Origin: Neolentinus lepideus HHB14362 ss-1
Taxonomy: Eukaryota; Basidiomycota; Agaricomycetes; Gloeophyllales; Gloeophyllaceae
Assembly: GCA_001632425.1 (NCBI GenBank)
Contig: KV425611.1
Coordinates: 114,055-178,054, forward strand
DNA: 64,000 nucleotides
Direction of reading: 5' to 3'
Under the pieces are notes generated by a model that saw only the letters and a program-made list of their open reading frames with translations, did not search any database and was not told the origin of the DNA. The position numbers and the translations under genes are program-made. Of the stretch, positions 57,714 to 64,000 are shown piece after piece. Within the stretch, counting starts at the first letter, position 1, and every line of letters starts with the position of its first letter.

Positions 57714-58027
57714 CGAAGCTAGGGGCCCTTGGTATAATACATCCAGCTCACTTGGCGATGATCCGGTGATTATTTTGTGGGACCGTCCTTCTCACCTTTC
57801 GAATGCGTCGCTGGTCGCGATGAACGCAAACTGATGGAGGGCGTCCATGAACAACACTTAGGAGCACGTGCATTGTCCGGGATCACGTTCCGTCAGGCGG
57901 TATACCCGATTTTCCGACTGCTACAGCGGGCCGGATAGCCTCAATAAATGGTCGCGAACCATGACCCCGCATGAAATATTTACTGCCCCTACCCCACCCC
58001 CACCTTCTCTCCTATAAGTGATTCGCA
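57714..58027. other. Divergent intergenic region
   Basis: 314 bp between the tRNA and the SDR gene, with a C-rich stretch (CCCCTACCCCACCCCCACC) just upstream of the SDR start codon. No further gene is supported. Confidence 0.45.
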
Positions 58028-59132
58028 ATGGCAGCACCCATCAAGGCAGCGTTAGGCAGGACGGCTTTCATAACGGGCGGCGCACAAGGTATCGGTCGTG
58101 CCATCGCGACACGTCTTGCGAGGGATGGCTACGATATCTCTATCGCTGAGATACCCCAGGCGAAGGGTAGGCTCGACGACACTGTCAAGGAAATCGAAGG
58201 GTATGGCCGGAAAGCCATTGGCGTCTTCGCTGGTAAGCCTTGCCCCAACAGCAGTCCAGACGTGTTTTGACTTGGGCTGCTGCGTGCAGACGCTCGGGAT
58301 GCAAAACAAATCTACAATGCCATCGATGAGACTATTGAGCGTCTTGGGCCCACGCTCTTCGTCAGCGTCGCTAATGCTGGTGTGACCCAGGTCAAGCCCC
58401 TTCTCGAGTGCACTCCCGAGTAAGCCCGTCACTTCGTAACTCCCCGCAGTACGTAATCGAATGTGCGGTAAATTAGGTTCGTCGAGAATGAGGTCCGCCT
58501 GAACCTTCTCGGCTTAGTCAACACGCACATCGCCGCTGCAAAGCAAATGGTCAAACAAGGTTTCGGCGGGCGTATTGTTGGTGCTGGATCAATAGCATCG
58601 TACCGGACAGCTGGCTAGTATATTCCTTTCTGGTTGATGAACTCCTTTGACGAATTCTGTGTACAGAGAACCTGGGTCCCTACGGCGCGACCAAGTTCGC
58701 CGTTCGCGGTTTCACCGAGGCAGCAGCAAAGGAGTGGGCACAATACGACATTCGTGTTAATGGTAAGAAACATCGTCCACGTTGAGGAAAGTTGCTGACC
58801 TCGTCTCGTGTAGCGTACGCTCCTGGTATCGTCGACACACCAATGTGGGACCATATCGACCGCGAGCTAGCCAAGATCGTGCGTACACAGATCACGAATT
58901 AATACGATTTATGCTAACGACAGATACGTAGGAAAATATATCCCTAGGAGAGGCAAAAGCGCTGCGGATCAAGCGCGACATAAAACTCGGTCGTATCCAA
59001 CAACCTGAGGACGTCGCCAAGCTCGTATCCTTCCTGGTATCGGATGAGGGCGAGTACATCACCGGCCAGACAATCAAGACGTGCGGTGGTGCATCGCTAG
59101 TACGTGGTTCTATATTGTCGAAGTTGCAGTGA
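58028..59132 (+). CDS. Short-chain dehydrogenase/reductase
   Basis: NAD(P)-dependent oxidoreductase of the classical SDR type, resembling acetoin/diacetyl reductases. The start gives [20 protein letters not shown]; the cofactor loop is [12 protein letters not shown]. Later exons have [15 protein letters not shown] (NAG motif), [14 protein letters not shown] with the catalytic Ser, then [15 protein letters not shown] with the YxxxK pair. [20 protein letters not shown] and [17 protein letters not shown] follow. The exon joining RTA to ENLGPYG works only with a GC donor at 58614; the nearby GT donor creates a stop. The last codons are uncertain: either a direct stop at 59130-59132, or a final intron and TGA at 59154-59156. 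Substrate is unknown. Confidence 0.85.
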
Positions 59133-59156
59133 TATTGACGCTACCCTTTACAGTGA

Positions 59157-59650
59157 TGAATGCAGCGTTATTTTGTACTTTCGAGGGGTTTGCGGATATA
59201 GAGCACTATATAGAAGAAATAGAGGATATTTTGAAACAGGTTGTGATGGCCCTGGCCTGGCTATCTGACGTTCGGAATTGTTTCGTGTTTTGTGGCCTAA
59301 GTTTAGATGGACCCTAACCACAGTATGTGGCAGCGGCTCTCGGACCGTGCACCGTTGGAAGTACTGTGAGGGAATCTACGCCGTCACCCCTCTGTTTGAG
59401 TCTTCCTGTCTGATCGAACCAACAAGGGCGATACCCAGAGTATACAATTCTAGTTCAAGCTCCATAATCTAAGCTATGGAAAAAATATACATACAAGGTA
59501 CGTACATGTAGGTATGTATACAATGCTCCAGGCCGCGACGGAATCATACAGACTTTCTCCTCGATGTGAATACATGAGCACATCCACAACCAGTACATGT
59601 GCCCTCAAGAACCTCGAAAAGCGACCAGTGGGACATCTCTGAGTCATTTG
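59157..59650. other. Convergent intergenic region
   Basis: About 490 bp of apparent 3' flanking sequence between the SDR gene and the broken BTB gene. Nothing recognisable. Confidence 0.45.
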
Positions 59651-61131
59651 TTATTTTTCTTCCGCGAGGTATTTGAAAAGCTCCGTGAAAACTCCATCTG
59701 AATGAGGTAGCTCTCCTTCCTTGACCGCTCCTCGTATCAACTCATCCATGCCAGCTATGACAAGGGGAGTGCGGCATTTCCTCTTCAAGATTTCGACCTC
59801 CATTTTTTGGACTTCGCTGTAACTATTGTGCGTCAATATCAATCTAGGGAATAACAGGCACCGTGGTACTACATACGTAGAGGTGAACTTGGAGAATGAC
59901 TCTTCGAGGATGTTGTCTTCCGATATACTTGCTCTGATCGCCTCAAGTGCCAAGGCCTTGATCTCATCGATTCCAAGCTTATGGAGCGGCTCAATATCTG
60001 CGTGGGCTAAATACACGTATGGGTTACTGACCTTGTCCGCCAGACGATACATGGATTTGGGGGAACACTGGATTTCGCATTGCACGTTGCTTGCACTTGT
60101 CTGGGAGGATCTAAGGGGAGCGAAGGTAATCTTGCCTGTGTATAGATACATAACAAGAGCTTTGAGTCTGCAAGGGACGAAAATCGGAACGCGCTTTCCT
60201 TACGTTAATTGAAGACGTACGTTTTATAAGCCACATCTTTAACTACCACGGTGCGACCGAGAGGGGCGGCTTGCAAGTCTTTAGTCTGAGGGACTTCGAG
60301 TTTCTCAAAGTCAGCGGAATCAGGCGACTCCGACAGATCACTATCTTAATTGTAGTCGTAATCAGTGACCTCTTTGTCATAGTCGGAAGGGAAACAATCA
60401 ATGAGTGCATCTTGTAAGGATTCGGAGAATCCTGAAGTAGTGGAGAGCACTGTGGACATTCTATGAGATCATATCAATATATTGCCACAACATGCTTACT
60501 TCACGTACGTGTCTCGAAATAGGAAGATCTCTCCTTGAGGATCTTACTGTTTGCAAAGAGTGGGAGTGGCTTGCATGCTCCACCGTGCAGCCCGTGTCGA
60601 GAGTATGCGAAGAACCGAGTGTCAACGAAAGATCCCGTAGACATAGATGTTTCAAGCGTCTTCCTCAGATGCCCATCGTACCCGATGCATCGCATGTGTT
60701 TGTTTTTAAGAAATGTTATTGCAATGGTCTTGTAGTCGGCGCCATATTCATGCCTCATACATACCGATTGCAGGGCCATAGGCGCACAGGTGTGCGGTTG
60801 TTGGGTAGGATCGAACATCAACAACGCAGTCTTTGAGGATATTGGAATGCGCCGTATAACCACTAGCCTTAATGTCCAAAGTGAGGGAACTACATCCGTC
60901 ATTCACTTCGAAAAAAATCATGAGAGTGAAGGGCTCTGTAAAATCCCTCGAAACTCCGAAACGCCAAGCTGATTCTAACAGCCCAGAATACTTTGGAGCA
61001 CCAGGTTCTCCAACATTATCGCCCACGAGCTTGTATGGCTTTAAACGATCACTTGCATACCACTGAAACTGGAACACAGTAGTGTACCGATGGACATGAA
61101 CGAAAGCATTGGATGCTTTAGAGGGCTCCAT
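59651..61131 (-). pseudogene. MATH/BTB-type gene with a premature stop
   Basis: Reads as a mushroom MATH/BTB protein. The start at 61131 gives MEPSKASNAFVHVHRYTTVF. The MATH-like part includes LESAWRFGVSRDFTEPFTLM and LCAYGPAIGM. The BTB part includes STGSFVDTRFFAYSRHG and ANSKILKERSSYFETR, then SGFSESLQDALIDCFPSDYD. An in-frame TAA at 60346-60348 interrupts the conserved acidic segment after TDYDYN; the frame resumes DSDLSESPDSADFEKLEV and VVVKDVAYKT. It continues to KITFAPLRSS and CSPKSMYRLADKVSNPYVY, ending LFKYLAEEK at 59651. No splice sites of normal spacing remove the stop. It is probably a recent pseudogene or a truncated allele; an assembly error is possible. Confidence 0.65.
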
Positions 61132-61653
61132 CTCAGTTGCGCGTAAGACGATGCACGTAGTAGTCGATAGAGTGCAGCCACTGCACAAGACGCGTCGCTA
61201 CCCGACTGCATGATCACGTGAGTGAGAGAATAGATCACGCTTTGGTGAGGACGCGTCTGCCGATGGCCGGGAACTCGAGCATCCGCCATCTCGACCATAG
61301 GGTCAGACTCGCTGGTTTCAGCACATTTGTACTGCTGGACAAGGATGACGCGAGGCACGAGCGGCTCAGACTTATGTCGAGCCAAGCTAAGAGAGCGTGC
61401 GAATGGGCCACGCGCGCTGAGCACGTGTCCGCCATGTGGCGCGCACCCTTTTGCTTCGATTCGGGCTCAGCGCGCCCTCATCTTTTTCTTCCCCCATTAC
61501 GCGTCGCTCGCCAGCTGGGCTCGACGCCGCGTCTTTTTCGTTTTTCAACCCCCATCCCTGAGCTATCACTCTTCGATTCTCCAACCCACTCTCTCTGTGT
61601 TTTCGGCCGTGACTAAGGACTATTTTTACGCCGGCTATTCATTTTTTCGCGCC
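61132..61653 (+). other. Upstream flank of the retroelement
   Basis: About 520 bp between the broken BTB gene and the Gag-like start codon. The Gag frame remains open upstream to about 61327 but lacks homology-like content there, so this is likely the element's 5' end plus flanking DNA. The exact boundary cannot be placed because the other end is outside the window. Confidence 0.4.
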
Positions 61654-63093
61654 ATGAGAATCACAGGCCCCAAACATAAGACCTCAGACCCGGGTGTCTG
61701 GTCGAAATGGCTGTCCAGCCTCTCGGAGCGGGATAAGATCTCCGAGAATGTGTCCCGTAGCTCGGCTAACGATTTAAAACGACAGCAGCGGGCGCTACTC
61801 GCCGAAGAGGGTGCTGATGACGTGTCAGGCCAATCTGCCGACACGGGACGGACGCTTTCGTCCTTCGCCTCCTTGATCTCGATACATCCGGGTGGCGATG
61901 ACGACCTGGACGGTGGAGGAGCGTCTTCTGCGCCACCAGCGCCGACAGTGCGTCCCCAGACCCCGCCAGCCCAGATATCCCTCAGCACGATCGGGTCGCC
62001 ATCGCGCTGGTCTCCGGTCACCAAGATGGCCTTCGAGATCGCGAAGAACCCGAGCGCCATCAAGGAGTTCTTCAGCAAGAAGAGATCCGCCGACGTTGAG
62101 GATGATGATGAGGACCGCGCTCGGTCTTCGAAGAAGCCGCGGGCTCTACGGACTACGGTGGGGGAAATCCCTTCAGACCCAAGCGTTCCGGCATGTCTAG
62201 GCTCCTTCCACGAGGAAATCAAGATTTTATTCTGGAATAACCAGTATCTTCCCATTTCGATCTTCACATTTGAGGAGCTGAACAGATTTATGGAAAGTGC
62301 TGATGATATGCCAAAGAAAAAACTGGAATCCAAGGTCCGGGTGATCGACCTCTCGGCGATCTCGCTCATGAACGAACATGCTCTCTCCACGGGGCAGTGG
62401 CGGGAAGCCGCCGACAACTGGCTCCGCTTCTGCGCGGTGGTCGGCGCCGACGACTTCGTCCAGCGTTGGAGGGACCACTTCGATTGGCTTATCCGGCAGC
62501 CATACTTTGAGCAGAGGTGGCCCACCTTTCGCGAAATGGATATCCGGCTGCGCAGGCAATACCGTACGCTTCCTTTCGCTTTTAATCCCATGTTTTATCA
62601 GATGAAGTTCACCGAAATCTCGGAGCTCATCCGGGATGGAGTGATTCAGGTTGGACAGCTTGCACCAGCGCCCTCAGGTAGGCAGGGACAGTCATCCCGC
62701 GGGGCTCCCGCTCAGGCGGGGGGGGCTCAGCCAGTGCCGGCTGGGCGCACGCGCGGCGGAGGCGCTGGACCCGCGCAAGGCCGCGCGCCCTTTCGGATGG
62801 GCGGTGGGGGTGACCCTTCGACCTCCATCTGCCTTGTCTGCACTAGGAAGGGGCACATGGTCCCCGGTTGCACCGCGGCCCAATTTGCAGGTGGGGGACA
62901 AGTCTTCGCGGAGGCGAGGAATGGCTCTCTCTTCGCGCGGGGACGAGATGAGGAAATCTGCCGGCGATGGAACGCGGCCGGCCCCAACTCCTGCCGTCAG
63001 ACCGACCACCCTGCTCGTCGACACATCTGTTCGTTTTGCGGCTCAGGCGACCATCACGCCTTCTCCTGGTCCTGCAAGGCCAAGCCGAACTGA
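61654..63093 (+). CDS. Gag-like protein of a DIRS-like retroelement
   Basis: Structural or nucleic-acid-binding protein of the element, 479 codons from MRITGPKHKTSDPGVWSKWL. A Ser/Pro/acid-rich region (GGDDDLDGGGASSAPPAPT) precedes a helical capsid-like core: FHEEIKILFWNNQYLPISIF, EHALSTGQWREAADNWLRF, FREMDIRLRRQYRTLPFAFN. A Gly/Arg/Pro-rich linker leads to the zinc knuckle CLVCTRKGHMVPGC (C-x2-C-x4-H-x4-C, 62830-62871) and a second Cys/His cluster (CSFCGSGDHHAFSWSC) just before the stop. The RT frame overlaps its end in the +1 frame, so the second product may arise by frameshift or by an internal start. Confidence 0.7.
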   Translation: MRITGPKHKTSDPGVWSKWLSSLSERDKISENVSRSSANDLKRQQRALLAEEGADDVSGQSADTGRTLSSFASLISIHPGGDDDLDGGGASSAPPAPTVRPQTPPAQISLSTIGSPSRWSPVTKMAFEIAKNPSAIKEFFSKKRSADVEDDDEDRARSSKKPRALRTTVGEIPSDPSVPACLGSFHEEIKILFWNNQYLPISIFTFEELNRFMESADDMPKKKLESKVRVIDLSAISLMNEHALSTGQWREAADNWLRFCAVVGADDFVQRWRDHFDWLIRQPYFEQRWPTFREMDIRLRRQYRTLPFAFNPMFYQMKFTEISELIRDGVIQVGQLAPAPSGRQGQSSRGAPAQAGGAQPVPAGRTRGGGAGPAQGRAPFRMGGGGDPSTSICLVCTRKGHMVPGCTAAQFAGGGQVFAEARNGSLFARGRDEEICRRWNAAGPNSCRQTDHPARRHICSFCGSGDHHAFSWSCKAKPN

Positions 63094-64000
63094 TACGACA
63101 CCTGCTACTTGCTCAGCTTGCTCAGCCTGTAAATCTGCTTCCTGCCAATCTTTTCTCGACGACTCTTGCTGCGATCGCATCAGAAACTGTATCATTACGC
63201 CCTACGACGCCAGCGCTTTCGAAGAACTACTTGTAAAATATAATCTTCTAGACGAACATAGAGACCTAGCGCATAAACTCAGAACTGGCTTTCCTATGGG
63301 GGACTTCTCCACCCCCCTTACAAAAACTGTAATCTTCCCCAATCACCCTTCCTGTTCGAAACACGCAGCATACATTGCAGATTACCTGGATGAAGAGGCC
63401 GCCGCGGGGAGGATGAGTGGTCCCTTCACGCGGGAGCAGGTCGAGCGTATACTGGGACCATTCCAATCATCACCGCTTACGATTTCCGAGCAGGCGCAGG
63501 GCCCAGGTGAGCCGTGCAAGCTGCGCCTCTGCCGCAATCTCTCTAAGGGATCCCGCGAGCACATCTCGACGAATGACCACATCAACACGGACGAGTTTCC
63601 AACTCGATTCGGCTCGGCGCTTGACGTAGCTGAGATTGTGAGTCACATTCATCCTTTCCTACTTCCCCTCTGGGTCTTTCTTAGCCCGAGAGCGTTGGAT
63701 GAGGGTCGTTCCCCGCCCTCCTTGCCCCGGGTCATTCATGCCCGCGTTGGCTGCATCTCGGGTCGTTCCCCGCCCGCCTTCCCCGTCTTCCCCATCACCG
63801 CGTCATTCATTGTGCACATACTATTACGCTCTTCCCTCTCGTGTTCGCATTTACATCCTTTACCCTTTTTCTTACCGCTCTTCCACAGATCTGCAACGCC
63901 CCGGCGGGCACGCAGGCGATGACCCTCGACATTGCCAAATTCCATCGAACCTGCCCGATTTTGCCCGACCACAAGCCTTGGTTCGTGGTCCAGGACCTTC
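63094..64000 (+). CDS. Reverse transcriptase of a DIRS-like retroelement, partial
   Basis: Reads in the +1 frame relative to Gag and is open well upstream of the Gag stop, so the true start is unknown. Recognisable RT-family text includes DASAFEELLVKYNLLDEHRD, FPNHPSCSKHAAYIADYLDE, REQVERILGPFQSSPLTISE and CKLRLCRNLSKGSREHIST, then FPTRFGSALDVAEI. A 251-nt intron (63638-63888, GTGAGT...CACAG) must be removed to continue ICNAPAGTQAMTLDIAKFHR, where the Asp of LDIAKF should be the first catalytic aspartate. The product runs off the window at PWFVVQDL. No obvious inactivating mutation is seen. Confidence 0.65.
63638..63888 (+). other. Spliceosomal intron inside the retroelement RT gene
   Basis: Begins GTGAGTCAC and ends TTCCACAG. 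Its length, 251 nt, is not a multiple of three, and the RT frame changes across it. It is about five times longer than nearby gene introns and contains two copies of GGGTCGTTCCCCGCC about 57 bp apart. Confidence 0.6.

Larger units (their letters stand above)
61654..64000 (+). mobile_element. DIRS-like (tyrosine-recombinase type) retroelement, truncated by the window edge
   Basis: A Gag-like frame with a zinc knuckle is followed by a reverse-transcriptase frame of the sort carried by mushroom DIRS/Ngaro elements. The recombinase, RNase H and right terminus would lie beyond base 64000. The DIRS placement rests on remembered sequence style and is not proven here. Confidence 0.6.

Noticed and set aside
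61132..61653. Long terminal repeat at the left end of the retroelement
   Set aside because: No second copy exists within the window to define an LTR, and DIRS-type elements need not carry ordinary LTRs.
61635..62591. 318-codon minus-strand frame
   Set aside because: Lies opposite the Gag-like gene; Ser/Arg-rich translation is the usual antisense product of a GC-rich coding region.
1..64000. CRISPR arrays, bacterial operons, Shine-Dalgarno sites, riboswitches
   Set aside because: The DNA is eukaryotic, with intron-split genes; no regularly spaced repeats with unique spacers were found. The only tandem array noted is the 39-bp coding minisatellite.

Overview
The window is nuclear DNA from a filamentous basidiomycete, most likely an Agaricomycete (mushroom or wood-rot fungus). 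The grounds are dense genes on both strands, many introns of about 45-60 nt with GT-AG (occasionally GC-AG) ends, and families typical of that class: a TKL-type kinase, BTB and MATH/BTB proteins, omega-type glutathione transferases, a membrane-anchored aspartic peptidase, GH28 and GH71 glycosidases, and a DIRS-like retroelement with a zinc-knuckle Gag. I recognised families by reading translations by eye; no database search was run, so exon limits are approximate and no species is claimed.

Layout. 1-9 kb: 3' part of an HSL-type alpha/beta hydrolase, a TKL kinase carrying a C-terminal C2H2 finger (minus), a coiled-coil protein (minus), a doubtful short gene and a small GPI-anchored secreted protein. 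9.3-11.8 kb: tandem omega-like GSTs. 12.4-26 kb: TRAPPC11 homologue, membrane-anchored A1 aspartic peptidase, multispanning membrane protein and an Mdl1-like mitochondrial ABC half-transporter. 26.4-35.3 kb: exo-polygalacturonase, monoglyceride-lipase-like hydrolase, Gep4 phosphatase divergent from clathrin light chain, an AT-rich repeat, an unknown membrane protein and a microbial-type PARG. 35.5-36.4 kb: a fold-back transposon with 256-bp terminal inverted repeats and a 9-bp target duplication. 36.9-49.6 kb: BTB protein, a long acidic repeat protein, a 2OG-Fe(II) oxygenase, a small protein divergent from LSM4, an F-box/LRR protein, DPH5 and a single-pass membrane protein. 51.5-64 kb: two small unknown proteins, gene relics, GH71 alpha-1,3-glucanase, tRNA-Thr(CGT), an SDR dehydrogenase, a broken MATH/BTB gene and a DIRS-like element running off the right edge.

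The genes form no single pathway. Housekeeping genes (TRAPPC11, MDL1, GEP4, CLC1, LSM4, DPH5) alternate with environment-facing ones (GSTs, GH28, GH71, aspartic peptidase, hydrolases). The strongest unusual signals are the near-perfect fold-back element, the kinase/zinc-finger architecture, the acidic repeat protein lacking an obvious start codon, and a retroelement whose RT frame needs a spliceosomal intron removed.
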